Positions 1 through 10,480 of a stretch of DNA of 64,000 nucleotides are shown here, piece after piece. Source of the DNA: Capsicum annuum (taxonomy: Eukaryota; Streptophyta; Magnoliopsida; Solanales; Solanaceae); contig NW_025825201.1 of NCBI RefSeq assembly GCF_002878395.1, positions 60,467 to 124,466 on the forward strand, in the 5' to 3' direction. Position 1 is the first letter of the stretch, and the number at the start of each line of letters is the position of its first letter. Below the pieces are notes generated by a model. That model was not told the origin of the DNA. It saw only the letters and a program-made list of their open reading frames with translations, and searched no databases. Position numbers and translations under genes: made by a program.

Positions 1-214
1 TCTTCATATTCATCCTCCTCACTTTTATTTTTCTCATCACCATCTACAAACCCTTTTCCATCTCCCTCAATGTCATTTTCATAACTTTCCTCAGCTTCAT
101 TTTTCCCTGACTGAGATTGCTCGGGAAGATCCTCTGAATCCCTTTATATTGTGGCCTTTTTGTTAGGAGGTCAGAAGTTGATCCACTTTCACTTTCTATT
201 TTTTTGGGAGACAT
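1..214 (-). pseudogene. First exon (partial) of a second Ulp1/DUF1985-type transposon gene
   Basis: Read on the minus strand from an ATG at 214, this is a diverged copy of the N-terminal exon at 8,792-8,439: both begin MS(S/P)K, carry a serine-rich IESE.GSTS stretch and then turn strongly acidic. The window edge cuts it off, so the rest of this copy lies to the left. Compared with the 8.4-8.8 kb copy the frame shifts early, after about 15 residues, so it is probably dead. The upstream flank is shared too (see the 1-kb direct repeat). Identity rests on the alignment to the second copy; the acidic stretch has no catalytic motif of its own. Confidence 0.55.
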
Positions 215-1026
215 GTTTTACCTATAAATAATAGAAAATTAAAATTACATTATAATTGATGTATGCATAAATTTTATAAAATACATTACAAACACCACCA
301 ATACCGACACCACCAATAGCCACGAATGTCACCACCAACCACCACTAACACCACTTGCTCCACCACCACGACCACCAACACCATAAACTCCATCAAACAA
401 TACCATGAAAGTCAACAGAATATTGTGAAAAAACTAGGGTTTTCTCGGGTTCTTTCAATTATTTTACCATCAAAAATCAAAATTGTAAACCTATTCTTGA
501 ATATTATACAACTAAAAGTCTTCTTTTTCATCATTGACCTAAAATCCCTAATTTTCAGAGAAAATAACAAGTGTAGAACTCTTCTCAAACTCTGTTACCT
601 ATGAAGACAGAGAAAATGACTGATACAAGCAAGATTGAAGTTGAAAATAACACTTATGTGGTCGAAAATGAGAAGAAAATTGATTTGGTGTGAAGGGTTA
701 AGCAATTTATTGAGTTGTTGTTGTTGTCTGTATTTTTTAGAGAGTTAAAAAAGAGAGAACTCATGATTTGCAATGATAAAATATTTTTCTGGCAAATGGA
801 ATATTTGTATGGGTTTATTTGTATTTTGGAAAAGAATGACAAATTTTGAGAATGTTAATTTGGTCAGAATTGATCTTAATTATTTTTTAAAATTTAAAAA
901 GATATAAATAATTTTTAACCATTTCATTATGCGATTGCCAAAAGACTCAACTGAAGTTGCAGTTGACCCTATTAACTTATCCCTAGTCCTAGATTAATCA
1001 ATTTAGGTATTAGTTGAACATATGAA
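1..1026. repeat. 1-kb direct repeat, left copy (partner 8,579-9,588)
   Basis: The whole stretch aligns in the same orientation with 8,579-9,588: the first exon of the Ulp1-type gene, a CAC/ACC-rich tract (about 290-400), the AT-rich 5' flank, and at its right end the start of one 169-bp satellite unit (from about 930). It is a segmental duplication of the 5' end and upstream region of a transposon gene. The copies differ by many substitutions and small indels, so the duplication is old. Confidence 0.85.
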
Positions 1027-1239
1027 CCATCATATTAAAAATCTGATAGAACAGATTATCCATTTGATGCAACAAAGGAACCATCATATTAAAGATCTAA
1101 TACAAAAGATAAACCTCCTATTGGATAAAATCCTATCAACTATTCCAACAAGATATATCCAAGACTTGATTTTTCCAACTGATCAATCATTTATCTCCAT
1201 AGACGACCCTTCTGTTGGAAAAAATCCAAATAGTATTGA

Positions 1240-2105
1240 CCGTTGATAACTGTTATAATAGATCACTCATATGTTGAAAAAGAAGTATGATCTGTTGCAC
1301 AGACCATTCATATGACTCAACATATCAGTGATATATTTTGTATTGTCACAACAGATTACTCATCCGTTGCTACAATGTAGATAACTATTCAAATAGATCA
1401 CTCATATGTTGCAATAAATATGTGATTTTTTGCACAGATTGTTCATCTATCTTGACAGATAAGTGATATATTTTTTATTATTGCAACAAATTACTCAACT
1501 ATTGCTACAACATTGATAACTATTCCAATAGATCACTCTTATGCTACAACAGATGTGTGATCTGATGCACAGATCATTAATCTGTCTTAATAGATAAGTG
1601 ATATATTTTATATTGTCGCAATCCATTACTCAGTCATTGCTATAGGTTAGTTAACTATTCTAATATATATATTTCAATAGATGTTGATCTCTTTCACAAA
1701 CCATTCATATGTCTCAACAGATGAGTGATTTGTTTCGTATTATCACAACAGATTACTCAACCGTTATAATAGGTTAGTTAACTATTCCAACAGATCACTC
1801 ATATGTTGCAATAGATGTGTAATCTATTAAACAGGCCATTCATTTGTCTTAACAGATAAGTAATATATTTTGTATTATCACAACAAATAATACATCCATT
1901 GCAACAGGTTAGTTAACTGTTCCAATAGATCACTCATATATTGTAACAGATGTGTGATCTGTTGCATTGATCATTTATTTTTCTAAGTAGATGAGTGATA
2001 TATTTTGTACTGTTGCAATAGATTACCCATCCATTGCAACAGGTTAGTTATTTGGTGCAATAGATAACTTACCTCGTGCAACAGATGTGTGATTTGTTGC
2101 AACTA
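1240..2105. repeat. Minisatellite with a higher-order unit of about 131-135 bp
   Basis: The phrase GATCACTCATATGTTG recurs at 1261, 1396, 1531, 1793 and 1928, giving steps of 135, 135, 262 (two units) and 135. Each unit holds three or four near-palindromic sub-units of the type CATCTGTTGCAACAGATG, alternating with phrases such as GTTAGTTAACTATTCCAA. About six and a half units lie directly upstream of the coding part of the Ulp1-type relic at 2,208. A pyrimidine-containing stretch ending in TTTTAG precedes that coding start, so the array may lie in an intron or 5' UTR. Confidence 0.85.
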
Positions 2106-2207
2106 TTATTTTACTGGTTTGCATGTTTGATTTACTGTTATCCTTTTTTAATGATTCATTAATCAACTATAATATATTCTTTTGTGTTCCTGCTGATTTT
2201 AGTTAAT

Positions 2208-3140
2208 ATAGCTCCCAAAAGAACAGAAACCAAATCATGTCCAAGTAAAGGAACAAGTGAAGCAGCTAGGCTACATCCACCACTCTATGAGCTTGCTTTA
2301 AAAGCATTATCACAATCAGGAGCTGAATATGATGAACACGGGGAGGAGAAATATTTCAAAAGCGATGATCCAAATACTAATAGCCCTTCCACCGAAGAGT
2401 TAGTCGAAACCTCTAGCATTGATTGTTATCTTATAAGAATGCAATGCGATGGTACTATAGATTTAATGGGTGATTTTGTGGTTAAGTCAGCCATGGAAAA
2501 ATCTTTTGATGCCTTCACAAAAATACTCCGACAACAAAAATTGGATGCTTATTTCAGGAAAAGTTGCTTTGAAAAATATCTTGATTTGTAGAAGGATAAC
2601 AATGCTTGTTACCAAATGAAAATGGTATATGAACTTCTCAAGCATAGGTTTATGTATGAAAACAAAGATAAGATGGATGAGGTGTAGATAAATTATTATG
2701 GCATGCTTTTTTATTTTGGTTGGAAGGAGTTTGCCATAATTACTTGATTCTCCTATAACAGTATTTAAAACAAATAATTCGGAGTATGATTTTACTAGTC
2801 ATACAAATTTTGCCTTTCCCAGCGAATGTTCTGCATGCAAATGTCAAGATTGCAAGGCGAAACATGATATAGTGATTAATACTATTAATGCATTAACTGC
2901 CTTTGTAAAGGAATTAACATCTAAGAGGGGTGTCATTCTATCAAAGAGGATTTTATATCCATCCGCTTTATTAGAGATTAAGTCTAAGAGAAGAAGGAAG
3001 GTAATTTACAAGGCATTATCAAGCATCTAAAAAAGCAAAATTGCAACTCCTCTATCCGTGTGTTGCACTGAGAAATGTACAATAGCCAAAGGAGAGTAGT
3101 ACGAACTAAATATGGTGAATATATATTTTTGTTCCAACTA
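2208..3140 (+). pseudogene. Decayed Ulp1/DUF1985-type MULE-associated protein (N-terminal and linker regions)
   Basis: I recognise this as the plant-transposon family annotated as 'Ulp1 protease family, C-terminal catalytic domain' in Solanaceae. The first block (2,208-2,589) reads [15 protein letters not shown]..., with the usual initiator Met codon changed to ATA; the nearest in-frame ATG is at 2,184. It ends at a TAG at 2,589 but the frame continues as KDNNACYQMKMVYELL. Near 2,740 the protein jumps into a downstream block with a cysteine cluster (CSACKCQDCKAKHD, about 2,829-2,870) and a basic stretch, so the central DUF1985 region is deleted. A further TAG follows near 3,028. No Ulp1 catalytic domain follows. 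It is a broken passenger or accessory gene of a MULE, not a host SUMO protease. The family name comes from recall of relatives. Confidence 0.8.
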
Positions 3141-3565
3141 ACAAACAGACACATATATGTTTCAACAGATGACAAATCTGCTGAAAATTATCAAATAGAT
3201 ATATACATGTTTTGTAATAGTTGATTAACTTGTTACATCGGATAAAGTATTTGTTGCAATATATGTCTCATCTATTTTACAAAATCAAATATCTCTTCGC
3301 ACCACTTTGATTTGTACCAATAGATAACCTAGCTGCTGCAACGAATGGGTCATCTATTAGGGTAAATTAAATCAAGACTTCCTATTATTTAAGTGTTTCC
3401 AAACAGATGAGTCATATGTTGCAATAGATGGTTCATCCATTGAAAATTATCATACAGGTCTTCCTCATGTAGAAATTTATCCCAATAGTTGATTCATCCG
3501 TTGCAACAAAAATATAATCTGTTTGGGACAATTTAAAATAAGAGGAAGACCTGTTTAATTTGCTA
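3141..3565. repeat. Cluster of CATCTGTTGCAACAGATG-type near-palindromes
   Basis: About ten diverged units, for example TGTTTCAACAGATGACAAATC, AGATGAGTCATATGTTGCAATAG and TTGATTCATCCGTTGCAACA, alternate with the spacer phrase GAAAATTATCAAA/CAAACAG. The cluster follows directly on the Ulp1-type relic. No ORF is supported here; 3,566-4,070 shows only AT-rich sequence without a recognisable feature. Confidence 0.7.
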
Positions 3566-4074
3566 GAACAAATGAGTTATCCTTTTCCATTTTGTTGTAT
3601 CTCCGTGATTAGCATTGACCAATTTTGGCTTTTCAAGTGGATGTAGAAGATACTGCTGAATAGCATTGAAAATATGCAACTCTTTTTATGAAAATACGGA
3701 GAACAGAAAGCACAAAAATCATACGTAAGCGGCAATAAAGATCCACGACGACCAAATTTGAATTCCATAGCATCAAATGAAGAACAACTTGTCCATATTG
3801 AGTTGATCTTTATAGTTTGAGTCTGTCAAAGTAATAACCTCACCCCTCCTTAGGAATTCTTGGCATCAATACTTAAATTGTTGATGTATTTGTTGAGATC
3901 TGTAACCATAACATTTTTTTTATATTTCATTTATTTGTTAATTTATTTTATGTAATTTCAGAAGGCTTTATTTTATTTTATTTTGTCTATGAATTTTATT
4001 TTTTCCTAAGATTTGAACTTATTAATTTAAATGGAATACTAGATTAAAATATCACAAAAAATAATGTAACTGTT

Positions 4075-4380
4075 GCTGAAGATGAAATATCTGTTGGAAA
4101 ATATCAAACAAATTTAGACATATATTGCAAAAGGTAGGCGATCTGCTGGAAATTATCAAACAAGTCTTTCCACTATTGCAATAGGTAGACTTAGATAGAA
4201 ACATCGACATAATTCAACAGATGACCAACCTATTGCAACAGATAAACTATATGTCAGAAGAGGTAGAATATTTGTCACAATAGATGGACAATCCATTGCA
4301 TCATAAAAATTCAACTTTCATTAGACATAAAAAATTGCCACTACATGTAAAGTGAAGTGACTTGAAATAAAAAAGGTGGA
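4075..4380. repeat. 300-bp direct repeat containing TGTTGCAACAGA units, left copy
   Basis: This stretch aligns with 5,230-5,530 in the same orientation. Both run from a GTTG(A)AAAATATCAAA phrase through ACAGATGACCAACCTATTG and end in AAGTGAAGTGACTTGAAATAAAAA. The copies are about 850 bp apart and differ by indels. They may be parts of a duplicated intron or 3' flank of the Ulp1-type genes. Confidence 0.75.
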
Positions 4381-5225
4381 ACCCATCGACGACGTTCATT
4401 TTAAACACCTAAAATAAAATAGGCATCAAGTAGACAGTGTTCACTTTAAAGATGTAAAATAAAATAGGCATCAAATGTGTCAGTTTGGCACTTTTATTCT
4501 TGTAGGTTGCTCTAGTGTAATTCACGTAACCAAGGCTCGTTGAACCCCCATTTTTCCTGACTTGGTGTCTGATTTGGCCCCCAATGGTTATTTTTCTCCC
4601 ATAGTCTTATATATTCATCTTCTTCCTAAAATTCAACCCTAAATTCCTAAATCTTCTTTTTCTTCTTCATCTTTTTTTCTCTATCCAAAATCTTTAAATT
4701 ATTTGTATTTGATTTTTCAGCATATTTTTTCTTTTTTTTCCAATTGAGTTTGACCGAGCTCATCTTCCACTATTTTTTGTGATAAAAATTTTTGATATTA
4801 TAAGTGTGGTCATGAAGCTCTATTGAAGACTTCTTAAACTCAACAAAATCCAGGTCATAGGTTTTTAACTTGTAAGGTTTTAAAGGTAATATTTTTTTAT
4901 TTAATTAGTTGATTAATTATTGATTTGTAATTATTTTGTAGTTTTGGTCTTATTTTTGTAGAAGTTGGGTAGATGTGATTACTTTGATTGGTATGAAGAA
5001 CGACACCCTTAACAAACAAATCGTGTAATCTGAGGTTCGTTGAAGAAAGTCAAGGCTTTTGAATAGAAACAAAATTGAGCAACAAGATACTACATTATTG
5101 GTGTTATTTCTACTAGTTTGGTGTTGTTGGGCACATAGATATTCAAGCCTAATTGCTAAAAATTTTATGACGATATATTTGTATTTGCTACTGGTTTGGT
5201 GTTGTTGAGCACATGGATATTTAAG
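4381..5225. other. AT-rich spacer with two short tandem duplications, no gene seen
   Basis: At about 4,385-4,480 the phrase (GTTCA)TTTTAAA..CTAAAATAAAATAGGCATCAA occurs twice in tandem. At 5,111 and 5,189 the phrase TACTRGTTTGGTGTTGTTG repeats with a 78-bp step. A pyrimidine-rich stretch (4,610-4,745) looks like plant 5' UTR DNA. I find no supportable coding sequence. Confidence 0.5.
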
Positions 5226-5229
5226 AGTA

Positions 5230-5530
5230 ATTGTTGAAAAATATCAAATAAATTTAGACATATGCTGCAACAAGTAGGTCATCTATTTGAAATTATCAAA
5301 AAGGACTTCTTACTGTTGCAACAGATAAGACTCTATCAGCATAATGCAACAGATGACCAACCTATTGTAATAGATAAACTATCTATCCGAACAAAGAGAA
5401 TATATTTTACAAAAAATAGACAATCTATTGTATTCTAAAAAAGACAACTTTCATCAGACAAAAAAAATTGCCCCTACATGTATGTAAGGTAAAGTATGTA
5501 AAGTGAAGTGACTTGAAATAAAAAAAAATT
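5230..5530. repeat. 300-bp direct repeat containing TGTTGCAACAGA units, right copy
   Basis: Partner of 4,075-4,380. It ends exactly where the stop codon of the minus-strand Ulp1-type gene begins (5,529-5,534), so it forms that gene's immediate 3' flank. Confidence 0.75.
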
Positions 5531-5745
5531 GTTATTTCATAGGATCTTCTTTATACACAGGCTCCAAGTATCTAGTTAGTATCCCATAAGCCCATAACTC
5601 TTGCATGTTTCCCACAACGTTGTCGCACAGAAAGGTCGTTGGCTTCGCCTTTTTGTTTCGGTCAGCAAATATTCGATGTGTGCAAGAGCGTACAACCCGC
5701 ACGCTACCTCGGTCCATCTTTTTTCCTGCGGATTTGATCTCTCCT
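5529..5745 (-). pseudogene. Ulp1-like (C48) C-terminal catalytic segment, frameshifted
   Basis: On the minus strand one frame reads TEVACGLYALAHIEYLLTET, which carries the Cys-Gly and the following helix typical of the C48 active-site cysteine. The continuation lies in another frame: KAKPTTFLCDNVVGNMQELW, then AYGILTRYLEPVYKEDPMK and a stop at 5,529-5,531. A single frameshift near 5,650 therefore separates the nucleophile from the C-terminal tail. The catalytic His and Asp, which sit upstream in the family, are not visible in the short stretch retained (5,745-6,000). The enzyme cannot be functional as it stands. Confidence 0.75.
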
Positions 5746-6059
5746 ATCTAACATATTTTATCATTTATTCATCCAATTAGAACCCAAAAAGTAATGAATG
5801 AAATCCCTCACCACTAGGAGTTGACGCTAGATTACTGAGATAATCGTACCTATCCTTGAGATTTCTGTGTAAGCCAAGGTCCATTATCCTATCGCCAGCA
5901 TCATAAGTTTTTGGGTAGACTAATTGAATTCCCCTCATGAGTAGAGAATTTCTTCAACATAGTGTGATATAAGAAGTCAATTTTTAAATAGGTTAGTAAG
6001 TATAAAGAAGGAAAACCCAGTGAAAGATACAATGGGTGGTCCATCAATTGTAGAGGGTT

Positions 6060-6333
6060 CTTTTAATCTGTTCATAGATTACCTATCTAATGCAACTTAT
6101 GCAAAATATGGGTAATATATTGATACAAAACGACCACAAGTTGCACCATAATACACATATGTTGCAATAGATGACAACTAGATTACTGTGAAAGGTGTGT
6201 TTTCAAACATATTTTACTCTAGGTCTTGTTTCACCAGAATACACATATGTTACTCTATATTACTGTGAATGGTGTGTTTTCAAACATATTCGATGTGTGC
6301 AAGAGCATACAAGTTACACCAGAATACACATAT
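6060..6333. repeat. Local tandem duplication of about 85-100 bp flanking the inverted repeat
   Basis: The phrases ACACATATGTT, ATTACTGTGAAWGGTGTG and TTTTCAAACATATT recur at about 6,150-6,215 and 6,240-6,290, and ACACATATGTTACTC recurs at 6,325. The phrase GATGTGTGCAAGAGC also occurs at 5,673, inside the Ulp1 catalytic segment. The region is a patchwork of pieces of the neighbouring gene. Confidence 0.6.
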
Positions 6334-6991
6334 GTTACTCTAGGTCTTGTTGATAGAATAGCAGACCCAGCAGTGGAGTTAATAAAGAAGGAATTACCTG
6401 GAGTAATATCCATAAGAAGATCAATTAGGAAAGGTCATCCTAGTGTTGAGGATCTTCATGACCAAACTACTATAACAAATTCGGGTGCTTCTTCCTGGGG
6501 TGTTGCTAGTGGAGTTAATATTGGTGGCAGGCATGCTAATGCCATTGCCAGTCGTGATGTTGAGCATGTTGATGCTTAAGAAAAAATAAAATTGTTTGAA
6601 AATAGACCTTTCATAGGTACCTCCCTCATTACATGGGTCTCTCTCACAGGGCATTGTCGCATAGAAACTTACCCCATCCACGCAGCACATAGGCATATCT
6701 GTCATACCTGTAAAAGGTCGGTTTTCAAACAATTTTATTTTTTTCTTGAGCATCAACATGCTCAACATCACGACTGGTAGTAGCATTAGCATGACTACCG
6801 CTAATATCAACTCCACCAGGAACACCCCTGGAAGAAGCACCCAGATTTGTTATAGTAGTTTGGTCATGAAAAGCCTCAATACTAGGATGACCTTGCCTAA
6901 TTGATCTTCTTATGGATATTTCTTCAACTAATTCCTTCTTTATTAACTCCACTACTGGGTCTGCTATTCTATAAACAAGACCTAGAGTAAC
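6334..6991. repeat. Inverted repeat of about 285-bp arms copying the linker exon
   Basis: Left arm 6,334-6,620 and right arm 6,704-6,991 are inverted copies separated by about 83 bp. Both start at GTTACTCTAGGTCTTGTT and both encode the same peptide outward-in: LGLV(D/Y)RIADP, RRSIR(K/Q)GHPS and DVEHVDA. The right arm belongs in frame to the minus-strand Ulp1-type gene. The left arm is an inverted duplicate of that exon on the plus strand (open from 6,226 to 6,579). A transcript through the region would fold into a long hairpin. Confidence 0.85.
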
Positions 6992-7084
6992 AAAAGAAGT
7001 CATTCCCAACTCCTGCTTAATAGGCAGGATCCACAGATGTACAACCTATAAAAAAATAGATACATTTAAATCATATAATAATTT

Positions 7085-7385
7085 GCAGTCGAGTTATATG
7101 TTAACATAGAAAATTTATGCAACATATGATCTATATGTCACAACAACTAATTTGTATGTTGCGATAAATTAATAATATGTTCCATCAGATTACCCATTTG
7201 TTGCATAATTTATAGTAAATGGGTAATCTGTTGAGTCGGGTTCAAAAATAGAGGAATAGATGGTTAATTTGTTGTAAAATATAGATCGTCTGTCATAACA
7301 AATTACCCATCTGTTGCACCAGTTGCAGTAGATGGGTAATCTATTGTAACAGATAACACATCTATTTTAATATCTTTATTTGAGT
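7085..7385. repeat. TGTTGCAACAGATG-type repeat cluster in a probable intron
   Basis: Units such as TTACCCATCTGTTGCACC and ATGGGTAATCTGTTGAG alternate between two coding blocks of the minus-strand Ulp1-type gene (7,400-7,600 and about 6,704-7,040), which places the cluster in an intron position. Confidence 0.7.
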
Positions 7386-8578
7386 TAAATTATTTTACTA
7401 GCAAGAAGACGTACTACATCATCCGGAGGGTTAAAAAGATCAACCTCCTTAATTTTTGGGTTAATCTTTGTAACAATCACCTAAGGATCCTTGGATGAGA
7501 AACCTCATTCGGGTAATCTTTGAACTGCTTTCGGAGGTGAGGAATGGCTTCCAATGGCCAAACCTTAAAAATTATAAACCGGAGGAAAGCAAAAAACAAG
7601 TCATAGTAATTATTCAATATAAATTAATGTATGAGTAAACAAATAGTGATTAAATTTGCCATGAAACCCCAAGGAAAGCTGTATAATATGATCGTCTTTG
7701 GGGATAGCTTTTTCAGTAATATTTGACAGCTAATTAGTAGTTGTCCTATCCCCAGGGATAATTGTTGAATTTCTCAAATTCATCAGCAAGCTTCAATAAA
7801 TCATTTTCTATGACTTTGTTGACGTCTCTTACCGATATAACGACGTAGGAAAACCAAATAGAGCACAACTGCTCCCTGTAATGCTTTGGTATGGTTTTAT
7901 CCTTGAGATGTTCTATCAAATCATTGGCTCTGCACCCATGCCCAAAAATGTCCAACAATCCATTTAGTTTTTCCTTGTGTTTGTCAGTTATGGTGGGTGG
8001 TCTCTTGAATAATGACTTACCACTATTTGATGGTGGTGGTTTGGCTTTCCTACTTACCTTGGACCTTTTGCGTGGTGTTTTATTGGTGGGAGGTTTTTCT
8101 GGATGATTACATCTTAAGCCCATCACTATGTCAAACTCTTTCGAGATAAAACAATCTGGCATGTCATATTAGTTGATCCAGATTTCATCCATCTTTTTTC
8201 TCCCTCATCCAAATCTTTATCACCCCCACATACTTGATCCTACGCTTGAGAAGGCCATATACCATGCTCATTTTGAAATAAACATATCATCCTCAAGCAG
8301 CTCAAGAAAGTATCCAAAGTTGTTTTTTTAAAAAAAGTGCGTCTATGTTTTCATTTTTCATAATATTCCTAAACTCGTCAAAAGGTTTCCCCAACTGACA
8401 TTTAAGAATAAAATCACCATCTAGTTTTGCAGGGTGATCTATCGGAACGCATCTTGAAACTTATCAATACTAATAGTTTTAAAAGCCTTATACTGGGATT
8501 TCGATATTAATTCATGCCCCATTAGTGATGTATTATCATCCTCTTTCTCACTTTCTTCTCCCTGCTCTTCTTGTTTAT

Positions 8579-9588
8579 CTTCATATTCCTCCTCCTCACT
8601 TTCAATTTTCTCATCACCATATACAGACCCTTGTCCACCTCCCTCAACATCATTTTCATAACTTTCCTCAGCTTCAGTTTTCCCTGACCGAGATTGCTCG
8701 GGAAGAGCCTCTAAATCCCTCTGTACTGTGGCCTTTTTTGTTAGGTGTTCAGAAGTTGATCCACATTCACTTTCTATTCCTTTGGAAGACATGTTTTACC
8801 AACAAACAACAGAAAAATAAAACTTACATTATAATTGATGTATGCATAAATTTTAAAAAATACATTACAAACACCACCAATACCGACACCTCCAACACCC
8901 AAGAATACAACCACCAACCACCACAAACACCACCTGCTCTATCACCACGACCACCAACACCATAAACACCATCAAACAATACCACGAAAGTTAATCAAAC
9001 ATTGAAACAAAACTAGGATTTTCTAGGGTTCTACTTACTATTTTACTATCAAAACTCAAAATTTTAAACCCATTCTCGAAGATAATACAACTAAAAGTCT
9101 TCTTTTTCATAATTAACTTAAAATCCCTAATTTTTAGAAAAAATAACAAATGTAGAACTCTTCTCAAACTCTGTTACCTATGAAGACAGAGAAAATGACT
9201 GATACAAGCAAGAATAAAGTTGAAAATAACCTATGTGGTCGGAAATGAGAAGAAAATAAATTTGTTGTGTAGGGTTGAGTAATTTATTGAGTTGTTGTTG
9301 TCTATGTTTTTTAGAGAGAGAACTCGAGATTTGAAATGATGAAACATTTTTTGGCAAATGGTACATTTGTATGGGTTTATTTGTATTTTGGAAAAGAATG
9401 ACAAATTTTTAAAATGTTAATTTGGTCCGAATTAATCTTAATTATTTTTTAAAATTTAAAAAGATATGCATAAATTTTGACTATCTCATTATACGATTGC
9501 CAAAAGACTCAATTGAAGTTACAGTTAACCCTATTAACTCAGCCCTAGTACTAGATTAATCAATTTAAATATTAGTTGAACATATGAA
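8579..9588. repeat. 1-kb direct repeat, right copy (partner 1-1,026)
   Basis: Covers most of the first exon of the minus-strand Ulp1-type gene and its 5' flank, including an ACC/CAC-rich tract (8,870-8,975), and ends inside the first satellite unit. It probably holds the promoter and terminal region of the transposon gene, but I could not define terminal inverted repeats. Confidence 0.85.
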
Positions 9589-9850
9589 CTCAATTGAAAT
9601 TGTATAAAAATAAATGTTCAACCGGTTGCAACAGATGACTTATCTGTTGGAATTTGTCTAACAGATTAAATCATCTGTTTCTATAGATTACCCATCTATT
9701 GTAAATTATCAAATAGGCGTTGCCATCTATTGCGACAAATGATTGAGCCATTGAAAATTTTCTAACAAAAAATGTCATCTATTACAAAGTATGATTTATG
9801 TGTTTTAAGATTTTTTATTTATTTATTTATTTTAAAGCAATTTAGGTATT
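9588..9850. repeat. 270-bp module with palindromic units, copy 1 of 3
   Basis: Starts GAACTCAATTGAAATTGTA, then ATGTTCAACC(G)GTTGCAACAG, TTATCTGTTGGAATTT, and ends in a T/A-rich tract before (A)GCAATTTAGGTATTAG. Other copies are at about 10,199-10,480 and 11,513-11,765. The modules interrupt or close the 169-bp array, giving a higher-order arrangement. Confidence 0.8.
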
Positions 9851-10198
9851 AGTTGAACATATAAGGTAGTAAGAATCGCTTCAACTCAGAGTGATCAATC
9901 GACAAATCTGGTAGGAAGGAACAAAATTCCGTCTCATCATGCAATTGCCAAAAAACTCAACTGAAGTTTTAGTTGACCTTACGAACCCACCCCTAGTCCT
10001 AGATTAATCAATTTAGGTATTAGTTGAACATATTAAGCAATAAGAATCACTTCAACTTAGAGTGATCGATCGATGAATCTGCTCAGGAGAAACGTAATAT
10101 CGTATCATCATGCAATTTCCAAAAGACTCAATTAAAGTTGTAGTTGACCCTATGAACTCACCCCTAGTCCTAGATTATTAAATTTAGGTATTAGTTGA

Positions 10199-10433
10199 AC
10201 ATATGAACTCAATTGAAATTGTACAAAAACAAATGATCAACCTGTTGCAACAGATGACTTATCTATTGGAATTTATCAAACAGATTAAGTCATATGTTTC
10301 AATAGATTAGCTATCTATTGTAAATTATCAAATAGGCACTGCCATCTATTGCGATAGGTGACCGAGCCGTTGTAAATATTCAAATAAAAATTATCATATG
10401 TTGTAAAGTATGACTTTATATTTTTTAAGATCC

Positions 10434-10470
<37 letters not shown>

Positions 10471-10480
10471 TTAAATAAAT
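10199..10480. repeat. 270-bp module with palindromic units, copy 2 of 3, with ATT microsatellite
   Basis: Same order of phrases as at 9,588. Its T/A-rich end has expanded into a pure (ATT)n tract at 10,436-10,472, which should be length-variable. Confidence 0.8.

Larger units (their letters stand above)
5529..8792 (-). pseudogene. Ulp1/DUF1985-type MULE-associated gene, near full length but decayed
   Basis: Read leftwards, the pieces appear in the order expected for the solanaceous transposon family with DUF1985 and Ulp1-like domains. They are an acidic serine/glutamate-rich N-terminus (8,792-8,439), a block ending in the DUF1985-like FNNYPWG (8,162-7,746), a WPLEAIPHLRKQF / PRILR block (about 7,600-7,400), a hydrophilic linker (about 7,040-6,704), YPKTYDAGDRIMDLGLHRN (about 5,960-5,850), and an Ulp1 catalytic-Cys segment (5,745-5,529). 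Spacers between blocks hold the TGTTGCAACAGATG repeats and probably represent introns. Decay signs are a TAG straight after PWG, a stop after PRILR, a frameshift in the catalytic segment and an inverted duplication inside the linker. Family Ulp1 proteins are cysteine peptidases of the SUMO/NEDD8 type; in MULEs their role is not established. Confidence 0.8.

Noticed and set aside
2984..3175. Minus-strand 63-codon frame
   Set aside because: Antisense to the Ulp1-type relic, which reads on the plus strand here.
8525..8965. Plus-strand 146-codon open frame
   Set aside because: It is the antisense shadow of the acidic exon at 8,439-8,792 and of the CAC-rich flank.
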